Source of the DNA: Caulobacter sp.
GTDB lineage: Bacteria; Pseudomonadota; Alphaproteobacteria; Caulobacterales; Caulobacteraceae
Assembly: GCA_028291265.1 (NCBI GenBank)
Contig: JAQGIK010000147.1
Coordinates: 1-63,215, forward strand
DNA: 63,215 nucleotides
Reading direction: 5' to 3'
Every line of letters starts with the position of its first letter. The stretch's first letter is position 1. The position numbers and the translations under genes are program-made. The notes beneath the pieces are model-generated. The model had not been told where the DNA came from. It saw only the letters and a program-made list of their open reading frames with translations, and searched no databases. Below are positions 1 through 8,793 of the stretch, piece by piece.

Positions 1-1146
1 GGCTTCATCCTGGAAATCGACGAGCAGGTCGGCATCGCCGTCGCCGCCCGGCGCCAGCCGCAGGCGGCCACCGGGGCCTGGCCGGAAGGCACGGTGATCG
101 TCTCGGCCGACAGCCACATGCTGGAGACCGACTGCTGGATAGACCGCTTCCCCGAGCACCTGAAGGACCAGGCGCCGCGGATGGTGTTCAAGGACGGCGG
201 CTGGGACCTCAGCATCGCCGGCCAGTCGATGACGCCTCCGGCCATCGCGGCGTCGCTGTGCGAAGCCATGGAATGCTATCCGGGCCTGACCAACCTCGAG
301 ACCCGATTCCGGGACCTCGACATCGAGGGGGTGTCCAGGGAGCTGATCTTCCCGCAGCGCCTGTTCGGCCTCCTCATGTTCGGCGAGCTGACCAATCGCA
401 GCCCGGTGTTCGGCGCCTACAACGAGCATATCGGCGAGGTCTGCGCCGCCTCGGGCGGCCGGCTCTATCCGGTGATGATCCCCAGCTACTGGGACCCCGA
501 GGGCGCGGCCGCCTCGGTCCAGCGCTGCGTCGAGCTCGGCGCCTCCTGCCTGATGGTCCCGATCAAGCCCGGCAAGTTCGAGAACGGCCGGACCATCCAC
601 TACAACCACGGGGTCATGGACCCCTTCTGGGCGGCGGTTGAGGCCAGCGGCCTGCCCCTGGCCTTCCACATCGGCGAGGCCATCCCGACCGCCGAGCCCG
701 GCGCGGTCGGCGTCTCGGTGCTGACCCAGATGCAGGGCTTCCGCCACAACTGGGGCCAGCTGGTGTTCGGCGGGGTGTTCGACCGCTTCCCGGGCCTCAG
801 GGCGGTGTTCGTCGAGGGGGGCCTCAGCTGGATCCCCGGCATGCTGCACGACGCCGACATGATCTATAACAGCTTCCCGACCTCGATCTCGCCCAGGCTG
901 GCCCATCCGCCCAGCTGGTACTGGCGCAACCACTGCTACGCGACCTTCATGACCGACCCGGTCGGGCTGGAGATGCTGCACCGGATCGGGGCCGAGACGG
1001 TGATGTGGTCCTCGGACTATCCCCACCAGGAAAGCACCTTCGGCTACACCCGCAGCGCCATCGGCACGGTGTTCGCCGCCGTCGGCGCCGAGGACGCCCA
1101 GAAGATTCTCGGCAAGACGGCCATGGCCCTGTTTCGGATGTCCTGA
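1..1146 (+). CDS. Amidohydrolase family metal-dependent hydrolase (5' partial)
   Basis: The reading frame is open to the first base of the window (31 codons precede the first in-frame GTG at 94), so the gene starts outside. The protein has the TIM-barrel amidohydrolase-2 pattern: an N-terminal SADSHMLE segment (metal-binding Asp/His), FHIGEA in the middle, the GVFDRFPGLRAVFVEGG stretch, and a C-terminal WSSDYPH with the usual metal-ligand Asp. Family members (ACMSD/decarboxylase-like) hydrolyse or decarboxylate small aromatic or cyclic acids; the substrate here cannot be read from the sequence. No signal peptide is visible in the part present, so a cytoplasmic enzyme is likely. It is followed after about 100 bp by the OPT transporter on the same strand. 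Confidence 0.85.
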   Translation, partial: GFILEIDEQVGIAVAARRQPQAATGAWPEGTVIVSADSHMLETDCWIDRFPEHLKDQAPRMVFKDGGWDLSIAGQSMTPPAIAASLCEAMECYPGLTNLETRFRDLDIEGVSRELIFPQRLFGLLMFGELTNRSPVFGAYNEHIGEVCAASGGRLYPVMIPSYWDPEGAAASVQRCVELGASCLMVPIKPGKFENGRTIHYNHGVMDPFWAAVEASGLPLAFHIGEAIPTAEPGAVGVSVLTQMQGFRHNWGQLVFGGVFDRFPGLRAVFVEGGLSWIPGMLHDADMIYNSFPTSISPRLAHPPSWYWRNHCYATFMTDPVGLEMLHRIGAETVMWSSDYPHQESTFGYTRSAIGTVFAAVGAEDAQKILGKTAMALFRMS

Positions 1147-1243
1147 GGCGAAAGCGTCGGCCGGATGCGAAACACCTTTGCAGGCTTGAGGTAGTGGCGG
1201 TTAACGGCCACTCTCCGCGCCCTAAAGCAGTGGGGACGACATC

Positions 1244-3229
1244 GTGACCGATCAAACCGCGACCTTGGACAAGCGGACCGAACTGACCGTCCGGGGCCTG
1301 ATCCTCGGCGTCCTCATCACCCTCGTGTTCACCGCGGCCAACGTCTACCTGGGCCTGAGGGTGGGCCTGACCTTCGCCTCCTCGATTCCGGCGGCGGTGA
1401 TCTCCATGGCGGTGCTGCGCGGCTTCAAGAGCGCGACCATCTGGGAAAACAACATCGTCCAGACGGTGGCCAGCTCGGCCGGCAGCCTGTCCTCGATCAT
1501 CTTCGTCCTGCCCGGGCTGGTGATGATCGGCTGGTGGAGCGGTTTCCCGTTCTGGACCTCGTTCGCGGTCTGCGCCATCGGCGGCATCCTCGGCGTCATG
1601 TACTCCATCCCGCTGCGCCGGGCCCTGGTCACCACCTCCGACCTGCCCTACCCCGAAGGCGTCGCCGCCGCCGAGGTGCTGAAGGTCGGCTCCGGCTCGC
1701 GCGGCACCGAAAAAGCGGCCGCCGCCGAGGGCAAGGCCGGGCTGATCGTCGTCACCGTCTCCTCGCTGGTCGCGGCGGGCGTCGCGGCCCTGACCGCCAC
1801 CCGCCTGGCGGCCGCCGAGTTCACCAAGTTCTTCAAGGTCGGGGCCGGGGCCGGCGCGGCCGGGACCTCCTTCTCGCTGGCCCTGTTCGGGGCCGGCCAT
1901 CTGGTCGGCATCTCGGTGGGCCTGGCCATGCTGGCCGGGCTGGTCATCGCCTGGGGCGTCGCCACCCCGATCATGACCGCCGGCCTGCTGGGCACGGGCG
2001 ACATGGCCGAGATCGCCACCACCGTCTGGCGCACCAAGGTGCGGTTCATGGGCGCCGGCGCCATCGGTGTCGCCGCCCTCTGGACCCTGGGCCGCCTGGC
2101 CGCCCCGCTGTGGACCGGCCTGATGAGCGCCCTCGCCGCCCAGGCCAAGCGCAGCGCCGGCCAGGGCGCCAGCCTCGACATCACCGAGCGGGACATCCCC
2201 ATCGGCATCGTCGCCACAGTCAGCGTTCTGGCCCTGGTTCCGCTGGCCTGGCTGCTGTGGACCTTCCTCCAGGCGGGCGGCGTCGGGGGCATCGGGGCCA
2301 TCGGCCTGATCGCCGGCTCGCTGGTCTACATCGTCGTCGTCGGCTTCCTGGTCGCCGCCATCTGCGGCTACATGGCCGGGCTGATCGGCAGCTCCAACAG
2401 CCCGCTGTCGGGCATCGGCATCCTGGCCGTGCTCGGCGCCGCGCTCTTGCTTGTGCTGGCGCGGACCACCCTGGCGCCGGACGCCGGGCCGGTGCTGGTC
2501 GCCTTCGCCCTGTTCGCCACGGCCGTGGTCTTCGCCGTCGCCACCATCGCCAACGACAACCTGCAGGATCTCAAGACCGGCCAGCTGGTCGGCGCCACGC
2601 CCTGGAAGCAGCAGGCGGCCCTGGTGGTCGGTGTCATCGCCGGCGCCCTGGTCATCCCGCCGATCCTCGACCTCCTCAACCACGCCTACGGTTTCGCCGG
2701 CGCGGCCAACGCCACGCCCGACGCCCTGCCCGCCCCGCAGGCGACGCTGATCTCGGCCCTGGCCAAGGGGGTGCTGGAAGGCGGCCTCGACTGGGGCTTG
2801 ATCGGCATCGGCGCCCTGGTCGGCCTCGGCATCGTGGCCGTCGACGAGGTGCTGCGCATGACCACGCGCTTCCGCCTGCCGCCGCTGGCCGTCGGCATCG
2901 GCATCTATCTGCCGATGACCACCACCGCCCCGGTCGTCATCGGCGCCGTCGTCGGCTGGGCCTTCGACCGCTGGGCCGACGGCAGGCCGGCCGGCGAGGC
3001 CATCAAGCGCATGGGCGTGCTGCTGGCCTCGGGCCTGATCGTCGGCGAGAGCCTGTTCGGCGTCGCCCTGGCCGGCGTCATCGTGGCGACCAACAACCAG
3101 AACCCGCTGGCCCTGGTCGGCGAGGCCTTCGAAGGTCCCGGCATCCTGGTCGGCGCGGGCGTGTTCGTCGCCGCCCTGGCGCTGCTCTACGCCTTCAGCG
3201 CCGGTCAGGGGAAGAAGGGGGCGGCCTAA
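1244..3229 (+). CDS. OPT family oligopeptide transporter
   Basis: A 661-residue, almost entirely hydrophobic protein with many transmembrane helices and the OPT-family segment GSSNSPLSGIGIL near residue 390. OPT proteins are proton-coupled inner-membrane importers of oligopeptides or metal chelates; bacterial members of this length are generally annotated as oligopeptide transporters, and the exact substrate is unknown. The start is GTG at 1244 (protein begins VTDQTATLDKRTELTVRG). The stop at 3227-3229 overlaps by 4 bases the stop of the convergent saccharopine-dehydrogenase-like gene, so there is no room for a separate terminator. Confidence 0.9.
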   Translation: MTDQTATLDKRTELTVRGLILGVLITLVFTAANVYLGLRVGLTFASSIPAAVISMAVLRGFKSATIWENNIVQTVASSAGSLSSIIFVLPGLVMIGWWSGFPFWTSFAVCAIGGILGVMYSIPLRRALVTTSDLPYPEGVAAAEVLKVGSGSRGTEKAAAAEGKAGLIVVTVSSLVAAGVAALTATRLAAAEFTKFFKVGAGAGAAGTSFSLALFGAGHLVGISVGLAMLAGLVIAWGVATPIMTAGLLGTGDMAEIATTVWRTKVRFMGAGAIGVAALWTLGRLAAPLWTGLMSALAAQAKRSAGQGASLDITERDIPIGIVATVSVLALVPLAWLLWTFLQAGGVGGIGAIGLIAGSLVYIVVVGFLVAAICGYMAGLIGSSNSPLSGIGILAVLGAALLLVLARTTLAPDAGPVLVAFALFATAVVFAVATIANDNLQDLKTGQLVGATPWKQQAALVVGVIAGALVIPPILDLLNHAYGFAGAANATPDALPAPQATLISALAKGVLEGGLDWGLIGIGALVGLGIVAVDEVLRMTTRFRLPPLAVGIGIYLPMTTTAPVVIGAVVGWAFDRWADGRPAGEAIKRMGVLLASGLIVGESLFGVALAGVIVATNNQNPLALVGEAFEGPGILVGAGVFVAALALLYAFSAGQGKKGAA

Positions 3230-4917
3230 GCCCCCTTCACCTCCAGCCAGCCGCGATAAAGGACAATCGGCCCGGTCAGCGGGTGCGAGATGTCGACGTG
3301 GAAGCGGAAGCGGCCGTCCTCGTCAGCTTCCCAGGCCTCGATGCGCGGGAACAGCCAGGATGGCAGGCCGACGCCGAAGACGGTCCAGCGACGGGGGATG
3401 AGCAGCAGACGGTCGCCGTCCAGCACCGGGGCCATGCCGCAGCCCATGGGGCCGAAGGCCTCGACCGCCAGCGCCGTGGAGCGGCCCCGGCCGGCGAACT
3501 GGCGGCTGGTGAAGCTCTGGTTGCCGAAGGTGCGGGTCCAGGTCTCGACGCCGCCCTTGCGGTCGAAGTCGACGCGGACGTGGCCATCCTTCTGGGCGCC
3601 GGGAAAGCCGATGACGGCGGCCATCAGCTGGGCCAGCGGATTGGCGCCCCGATCAACATCGACACGGCCCTCGGCGGCCATGCGGCCCCCTTCGGGCAGG
3701 TCGTGCAGGGCGCGGATGGCCGGCGGCAGGTCCGTCCAGGCATTGGCCATGACCTGCTGGTAGACCGGCGCGGAAGACGGCTGTTCGTCGCGGATGCCCG
3801 TCGTGATGCGCTTGGTGGCGAACAGGCGCTGGTAGTCGGCCAGGGTCACGGCCCCGGCGGCGGTGCGGGCGCCACTGCGCGGGCGGCGGCCGTCGAGCAG
3901 GTTCAGGATGATGGCCGCGGCGGCCATCGAGGGGATGAAGGGACCGTCGTCGCCCTCGGCGACCAGGTTCCAGCTGCGAGCCGCCGGCCGGCCCTCGCCG
4001 TCGAGGCCGGCGACACGGACGAACATGCCGCCGCGATCCTCGCCCCACTTGAGGCGGGTCTTGGCGGTGTGGAACAGGCGCGACAGTTTCACCAGCGGCA
4101 GGGGGATGCCGAGGCTGACCAGGCGGGCCAGGGCGTTCAGCATCCGGTGCAACAGCTCGGGGCGCGGGCCGGCGCCCAGCCAGATGTCGCGCACGTCGGG
4201 CCACAGCTTCGGCAGGGCGGTCAGGTCGGGGACGTCGACCAGCGAGAAGCGGGTGCTGTACAGCGGCAGCTTGCCGGGCGGCGCGACCGTGACGTTGCGG
4301 GCCTCGACGAGGCCAAGGCCGGTGGCCGGCCGGGCGTTTCGCAGCAGCGGCACGGGCTTGCCGGCGTAGCTCGTGATGGCCTGCAGCACGCTGACGCCGA
4401 CATCGGCATAGGGCGACGGGGCGATGCCTGCGCCGATGTCGTGGACGGCGGTCCAGCTGTCGGTCAGCTCGCCGACGGCGGCGGCGGTCAGGGCCGGACA
4501 GGTGCTTGCCCCGCTGATGGCGAAGGCGCCCTTGTCCTTCGCCAGCGCATCGAAGCGCTCGATCCCCAGCACGAAGTCACTGGCGTCGGCGACGTCGAGG
4601 TAGTCACAGCCGCGCGCCAGGCAGGCCTCAACCAGTCGGAACGGCGTCTCGCCATAGGCCTGGAACGGCCCGCTGCAATCGACGACGAGGTCGGGCGTGA
4701 GTGTCGCAAGCTGTTGGACCGTGTCGCCGTTCCGGTCGAACAGGGCCGGCTCCAGAATCGCCCCGCCGGCCTGCGTCCAGCGGGCGCAGAAGGCGCCGGC
4801 CTTGTCGGCCGAGCGGCCGGCGACCAGCAACCGCAGGCGCGGCTCATGGGCCAGCAGCCGGGCCAGCCTTGCCCCGAAGACGCCGTAACCGCCGACGATG
4901 AGGACGGTGAGGCTCAC
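3226..4917 (-). CDS. Saccharopine dehydrogenase-like NAD(P)-binding protein with C-terminal DUF4166-type domain
   Basis: About 563 residues. The N-terminus is a Rossmann fold with the dinucleotide motif VLIVGGYGVFGARLARLL, followed by a saccharopine-dehydrogenase-like body (LTPDLVVDCSGPFQAYG, then ASTCPALTAAAV). The last 180 residues, with the TWTRTFGNQSFTSRQ segment, resemble DUF4166. The start chosen is GTG at 4917: its GTGA overlaps the TGA of the upstream DCC gene, giving a 4-base coupling, and it directly precedes the Rossmann strand. The open frame continues upstream to 5064, but that part lies inside the DCC gene. It is the third gene of the operon DUF3126-DCC-this gene. The substrate is unknown. 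Confidence 0.8.
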   Translation of the reverse strand: MSLTVLIVGGYGVFGARLARLLAHEPRLRLLVAGRSADKAGAFCARWTQAGGAILEPALFDRNGDTVQQLATLTPDLVVDCSGPFQAYGETPFRLVEACLARGCDYLDVADASDFVLGIERFDALAKDKGAFAISGASTCPALTAAAVGELTDSWTAVHDIGAGIAPSPYADVGVSVLQAITSYAGKPVPLLRNARPATGLGLVEARNVTVAPPGKLPLYSTRFSLVDVPDLTALPKLWPDVRDIWLGAGPRPELLHRMLNALARLVSLGIPLPLVKLSRLFHTAKTRLKWGEDRGGMFVRVAGLDGEGRPAARSWNLVAEGDDGPFIPSMAAAAIILNLLDGRRPRSGARTAAGAVTLADYQRLFATKRITTGIRDEQPSSAPVYQQVMANAWTDLPPAIRALHDLPEGGRMAAEGRVDVDRGANPLAQLMAAVIGFPGAQKDGHVRVDFDRKGGVETWTRTFGNQSFTSRQFAGRGRSTALAVEAFGPMGCGMAPVLDGDRLLLIPRRWTVFGVGLPSWLFPRIEAWEADEDGRFRFHVDISHPLTGPIVLYRGWLEVKGA

Positions 4918-5369
4918 CCGAGCACCCGGTCGGCGTAGAGGGGGTCGGGGCGGTAGCAGACGTCGCTGCGGCCGAAGATCTTCATCCGGTTGCGGGCCAC
5001 GAGGTTGTAGAGGGCGTCGGCCCAGGCGCGGGGCAGCACGCGGCCCACGGAGGCAATCTTCCATGGCCAGCCGAGGCGTTCAGCCATCCGCATGGTCCCG
5101 TCGGCCTTGAAACGGGCGACGCCGTCCTCGATCAGGATGTTGCTCTCGTAGTCGGTCGGATCGAGGCCGTAGTGGCTGTAAAGCGCCTCGCCGAGCGGCG
5201 TCTGGGCCGGCAGCAGACGGAACTGGCCTGTCTTGTCGAGCGCCAGGATCATGCGCATGCCGCCGCTGCAGAACACGCAGTGGCCATCGAAGACGATGAT
5301 CGGCTTGTCGTCCGGAAACGACGGCACGGAGGGGTCCCGGCGATAGCTGTGGGCCTCGCGCGGGACCAA
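4914..5369 (-). CDS. DCC family thiol-disulfide oxidoreductase-like protein (DUF393)
   Basis: 151 residues with the diagnostic DGHCVFC motif near residues 29-35, the 'DCC' signature of the thioredoxin-like YuxK/DUF393 family, whose precise redox role is not well defined. The start is TTG at 5369. It is supported by a GGAG Shine-Dalgarno 8 bases upstream that lies within the last codons of the DUF3126 gene, whose stop is 5 bases before this start. The stop overlaps the GTG of the next gene. All three genes therefore look translationally coupled. Confidence 0.85.
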   Translation of the reverse strand: MVPREAHSYRRDPSVPSFPDDKPIIVFDGHCVFCSGGMRMILALDKTGQFRLLPAQTPLGEALYSHYGLDPTDYESNILIEDGVARFKADGTMRMAERLGWPWKIASVGRVLPRAWADALYNLVARNRMKIFGRSDVCYRPDPLYADRVLG

Positions 5370-5374
5370 GCCGG

Positions 5375-5578
5375 CTACTCCAGGTCTTCCGCCAGGATGG
5401 CCATCTCGAACATGTAGGAGCCGGCCTCATCCTCGTCTTCGTAGATGACGCCGATGAATTCGCCCTTCAACTCGACCTCGGCCGAATCCTTCTGCTTGCG
5501 GGCCTTCACCGCCACGTGCGGGTTGCCGAAGGTCCGCTTGAGGTGGGCTTCGACTTTCTTGATGGCGGCGTCGTCCAC
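5375..5578 (-). CDS. DUF3126 family protein
   Basis: A 67-residue acidic protein beginning (V/M)DDAAIKKVEAHLKRTFGN and ending with an Asp/Glu-rich segment. Size and sequence match the small DUF3126 family found in alphaproteobacteria, which has no assigned function. The start is GTG at 5578. It is the first gene of a coupled minus-strand operon with the DCC and saccharopine-dehydrogenase-like genes. No signal peptide is seen, so it is probably cytoplasmic. Confidence 0.85.
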   Translation of the reverse strand: MDDAAIKKVEAHLKRTFGNPHVAVKARKQKDSAEVELKGEFIGVIYEDEDEAGSYMFEMAILAEDLE

Positions 5579-5651
5579 GGGCGGGCTCCGATGCAGAGAT
5601 ACTGAATTTGCGCGGAAACTAGCCGCGAACGGGCCCGGCGCAAGCCCAAAC

Positions 5652-6482
5652 TCAGATCACGTAGTCGTAGACGATGTCCGCGAGCGTATGATCCATGGTC
5701 CGGGCCGGCTCTTCGCAGGTCGGGCAGTTGACCAGGCGGGCCGGCACGCCGGCGGCGGTGCAGCCGGGCGGCACAGGCTTCAGCACGACCGAGCCGGAGG
5801 CCACCTTGGCGTAGTCGCCGATGTGGATATTGCCCAGAACCTTGGCCCCGGCGCCCAGCAGGACGCCCTTGCCGATCTTGGGGTGACGGTCGCCGCGCTC
5901 GGCCCCGGTGCCGCCCAGCGTGACGCCGTGCAGCATGGAGACGTCGTCGCCGATGACGGCGGTCTCGCCGATGACGATACCGGTGCCGTGGTCGAGGAAG
6001 ATGCCGGAGCCGACCCTGGCGGCCGGGTGGATATCGACCTGGAAGATCTCGCTGGACCGGCTCTGCAGGTAGTGGGCGAGCGTCTCGCGGCCGTGCGTCC
6101 ACATCCAGTGGGAGACCCGGTGGGTCTGCAGGGCCATGAAGCCCTTGAAAAACAGGAAGGGCTGGACGTAGCCCTTGCAGGCCGGGTCGCGCTCGAAGAC
6201 GGCGCGCAGGTCGGCCTCGGCGGCGGCGATGATGGTCGGATCGGCCTCGTAGGCTTCCTCGGCGAACTCGCGGGCGCTCATGGCGCGCAGTTCCTGGTCG
6301 GCGATCTTGCGGGCGAACTGGAAGCTCAGGGCGTCCGACAGCCGGTCGTGCGCCAGGATGACGGAGTTGAGGAGGCTGGCCAGCGCCGGCTCGTCCTTCG
6401 AGGCCCGCTCGGCCTCGTTGCGCAGCGACGCCCAGACGGGCGGCGCGACGGCCGGTTCGACCACTTCTAGATGCTTGGCCAT
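5652..6482 (-). CDS. cysE: Serine O-acetyltransferase
   Basis: A 276-residue protein with the two-part architecture of CysE: an alpha-helical N-terminal domain (to about residue 150, including REFAEEAYEADPTIIAAAEAD) and a left-handed beta-helix made of hexapeptide repeats (LDHGTGIVIGETAVIGDDV, then GVTLGGTG, HPKIGKGVLLGAGA). It transfers acetyl from acetyl-CoA to serine, giving O-acetylserine for cysteine synthesis, in the cytoplasm. Length and motifs are normal for the family. The start is ATG at 6482. It is a single gene divergent from the secreted-protein gene at 6695. Confidence 0.95.
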   Translation of the reverse strand: MAKHLEVVEPAVAPPVWASLRNEAERASKDEPALASLLNSVILAHDRLSDALSFQFARKIADQELRAMSAREFAEEAYEADPTIIAAAEADLRAVFERDPACKGYVQPFLFFKGFMALQTHRVSHWMWTHGRETLAHYLQSRSSEIFQVDIHPAARVGSGIFLDHGTGIVIGETAVIGDDVSMLHGVTLGGTGAERGDRHPKIGKGVLLGAGAKVLGNIHIGDYAKVASGSVVLKPVPPGCTAAGVPARLVNCPTCEEPARTMDHTLADIVYDYVI

Positions 6483-6694
6483 GCACGGCCTCCCTCAAAC
6501 CTGGCGCTCAACCTAGCACGAAACGTGCGCGATCGCCCGCCAGCCTGCCCTTTATGGGCATATGGTAAGCCATCCCGCCCATGTCCACCGTTAACGCGAC
6601 ATCGTTCCGCCATCTCGCCTGCGACATGTTCCGACGTTGCGTCAGCCGGGCGGGGGTCTTATCCCTTTCAAGTCCGCGACGGGAAGGGCGAACC

Positions 6695-7285
6695 ATGAAG
6701 ACCATCCTGCTCATGCTGGCCGCTCTGGCCGGTGTTTCGATCGCTCCGGCCGCGTTTGCCGGCGAAGCCCCGCTGGACCGCGAGGCCCTGCGCAGCCTGG
6801 CCAGGAGCGGCGAGGCGCTGTGCGGCGGCTGGCGCGATCGCGACGACAGCTGCGAGGACGTCGGCTTCATCGAACTGGTAGCCCCCGACGAGGTTCTGCA
6901 CACCTACCGCTTCCGCATCAGCTTCGAACCCGACTACGAGGTGGTCATGCAGGAGACCGCCACCATCGAGGACGGGGCCCTGTGCAGCACCTATTCGGTC
7001 GGCAACCTCAAGGTCCGGGTGCTGGCCGACGGCGAGGCCGCGCCGACCGAGCAGTCCATGGCCATCAGCGCCATGTTCCAGGACTCGCTGGCCGAGTTCG
7101 AGGGCAAGCAGGTCTGCGAGAGCTACTTCCGCGACCAGGCGACGGGCGAGCTGAACACCGTCGTGACCATCGACGGGATCCGCAATCCGGACCTGGAATC
7201 GAGCTATCGCGTCCTGACCAAGGACGACCGCATCCACCTGCGCCAGATGGACGAGTCGGCCGACCCCCAGCGCCAGGACGTCTGA
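6695..7285 (+). CDS. Secreted protein of unknown function
   Basis: 196 residues. The start is ATG at 6695, because it gives a clean signal peptide (MKTILLMLAALAGVSIAPAAFAG, cleavage after AFA). An upstream in-frame ATG at 6581 would add 38 unlikely residues. The mature part is acidic and contains four cysteines (for example LCGGW, DDSCED, LCSTY, VCESYF), suggesting disulfides in the periplasm. No family was recognised. The next gene starts 8 bp after the stop, but its product is an unrelated cytoplasmic enzyme. Confidence 0.7.
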   Translation: MKTILLMLAALAGVSIAPAAFAGEAPLDREALRSLARSGEALCGGWRDRDDSCEDVGFIELVAPDEVLHTYRFRISFEPDYEVVMQETATIEDGALCSTYSVGNLKVRVLADGEAAPTEQSMAISAMFQDSLAEFEGKQVCESYFRDQATGELNTVVTIDGIRNPDLESSYRVLTKDDRIHLRQMDESADPQRQDV

Positions 7286-7293
7286 CCCCCACT

Positions 7294-7911
7294 GTGACCA
7301 CGGTTCCCCCCTCCCCCGCGTTCGGCGAAAGCCTTCCCCAATCTCCATCCCAGCCGGTGCTGGATTTCCTGGCCCGCCGCCGCTCGGCCTCGGCCCTGAC
7401 CCTGGCCGCGCCGGGCCCGAGCGAGGCCGAACTGGCCGACCTGTTGCGCCTGGCGGCCCGGGTCCCGGACCACGGCAAGCTGGCCCCCTGGCGGTTCATC
7501 GTCCTGACCGGCGAGGGCAAGGCCGCCTATGCGGCGGGCCTCGAAGCCATCGCCGCCGGCCGGGAGGACGCCGTCAAGCTGACCGCCAAACTCGGCAAGC
7601 TGAAGGCCCCGCCGATGGGCGTCGCCGTCGTCTCCAGCCCCAGGGCCGGCGACATCCCCGAGTGGGAACAGCTGTTGTCGGCCGGGGCGGTCTGCACCGA
7701 TCTGCTGCACGCAGCCTCGGCCATGGGCTACGGCGCCAACTGGATCACCGACTGGTACGCCTATGACGACGAGGCCAAAGCCCTGCTCGGCCTGACGGCG
7801 GGCGAGAAGGTCGCCGGCTACGTGTTCGTCGGCACGCCGTCCGAGCCTCCGGCCGAGCGGGTGCGGCCCGAGGCGGCGGCGCTGACCAGCGTCTGGTCTC
7901 CAACAGGCTGA
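7294..7911 (+). CDS. Nitroreductase family protein (YdjA-like)
   Basis: 205 residues. The FMN-binding nitroreductase fold is indicated by LDFLARRRSASALTLAAPGP and AARVPDHGKLAPWRF at the N-terminus (Arg/Ser contacts to FMN phosphate) and by the C-terminal AMGYGANWITDW and KVAGYVFVGTPSEPPAER. Such enzymes reduce nitroaromatics or quinones with NAD(P)H; the physiological substrate is unknown. The start is GTG at 7294, 8 bp after the preceding stop; the frame is open far upstream, but that part lies in the previous gene. A start at the later GTG (VLDFLARRR) is possible. Confidence 0.85.
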   Translation: MTTVPPSPAFGESLPQSPSQPVLDFLARRRSASALTLAAPGPSEAELADLLRLAARVPDHGKLAPWRFIVLTGEGKAAYAAGLEAIAAGREDAVKLTAKLGKLKAPPMGVAVVSSPRAGDIPEWEQLLSAGAVCTDLLHAASAMGYGANWITDWYAYDDEAKALLGLTAGEKVAGYVFVGTPSEPPAERVRPEAAALTSVWSPTG

Positions 7912-8001
7912 CGGGCGACCGAATGACAGCGGATTAACTGGCGGTCCGGCCCGGCCGCCGTTAGGTTTCCTCGACAGTTTCAAGGCTTCCAGGATCTCGC
8001 C

Positions 8002-8766
8002 ATGCGTCTTCTCGCCATCGCCCTGCCGTTCGCCGCGCTGGCGCTCTGCCTGCCGGCCGCCGCCTCGCAGCCGCTGCCGACCTACGACAAGGTGGGCTTG
8101 AAGTGGAGGAAGCCGCCGACCGTCGTCGACATGGCGCGCCACTACCCGGTCCGCGCCAAGGCCCTGCGGATCGCCCGCGGCTCGGCCGACGTCGCCTGCG
8201 CCGCCAAGGACGCCACCGGACTCCTCGACTGCAACGTGGTCTCGGAGTCGCCTGAACGCGTCGGCTTCGGCGCCTCGGCCCTCAGCGTCATGAGCCGGGC
8301 CAAGGTCGAGGCCGTCGACGGCGGCGATCCCACGGGGCGAACCTTCGGCTTTCGCCTGAAGTTCGGGACCTGGGGCGGCGCCGACCTGCCGGCCAGCTTC
8401 CAGCCGGGTCCCGGCCTGAACTGGTCGCGTTTCCCGACCATGGGCAAGTGGAGCATGTCCGGCCAGGACAAGTTCGAAACCTTCAGCGCCGACTTCGACT
8501 GCACGGCCCGCGCCAGCGGCCGCCTGAACTGCACCTCGACCGGCGGCGCCGCACCCCGCAAGTTCCAGGCCGCCGCCGCCGACGCCATGGCCAGGGCCAA
8601 GGTGATGAGCGCCGACGGCGCCCCGGTCGAAGGCAAGCGGTTCAACTGGACCGTGTCGGTGCAGCGCCAGAACTGGTGCTCGCCGGGCAAGGAAGAAATC
8701 TTCCAGGACGACTCCACCCCTGCCCCGATCGGCCGCTGTTTCCCGAGCCAGGTGCAGGTCCGCTAG
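8002..8766 (+). CDS. Secreted protein with two TonB-C-like repeats (tandem paralogue 1)
   Basis: 254 residues with a signal peptide (MRLLAIALPFAALALCLPAAASQ). Two related segments follow, at about residues 70-125 and 165-235. Each has the pattern Asp-x-x-Cys ... Gly-x-Leu-x-Cys ... Ala ... Gly-x-x-Phe, resembling the C-terminal domain of TonB-like energy transducers (compare CNVVSESPERVGFGASAL). No transmembrane anchor or Pro-rich linker is present, so this is not a TonB itself. The next gene, 27 bp downstream, is a full-length paralogue. The function is unknown and the TonB-C resemblance is by eye. Confidence 0.7.
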   Translation: MRLLAIALPFAALALCLPAAASQPLPTYDKVGLKWRKPPTVVDMARHYPVRAKALRIARGSADVACAAKDATGLLDCNVVSESPERVGFGASALSVMSRAKVEAVDGGDPTGRTFGFRLKFGTWGGADLPASFQPGPGLNWSRFPTMGKWSMSGQDKFETFSADFDCTARASGRLNCTSTGGAAPRKFQAAAADAMARAKVMSADGAPVEGKRFNWTVSVQRQNWCSPGKEEIFQDDSTPAPIGRCFPSQVQVR

Positions 8767-8793
8767 AGTTCAACTCTGACCCCGGGGGGGATC

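Noticed and set aside
947..4938. Very long open frames on both strands over the OPT and saccharopine-dehydrogenase-like genes (up to 1134 codons)
   Set aside because: Products are Arg/Gly/Pro-rich shadows of the GC-rich real genes, with no family motif and no plausible start context.
6581..7911. A 424-codon frame from 6637 covering the secreted-protein gene and the nitroreductase
   Set aside because: Only the part after GTG 7294 has nitroreductase motifs; the earlier part is the out-of-frame shadow of the secreted protein.
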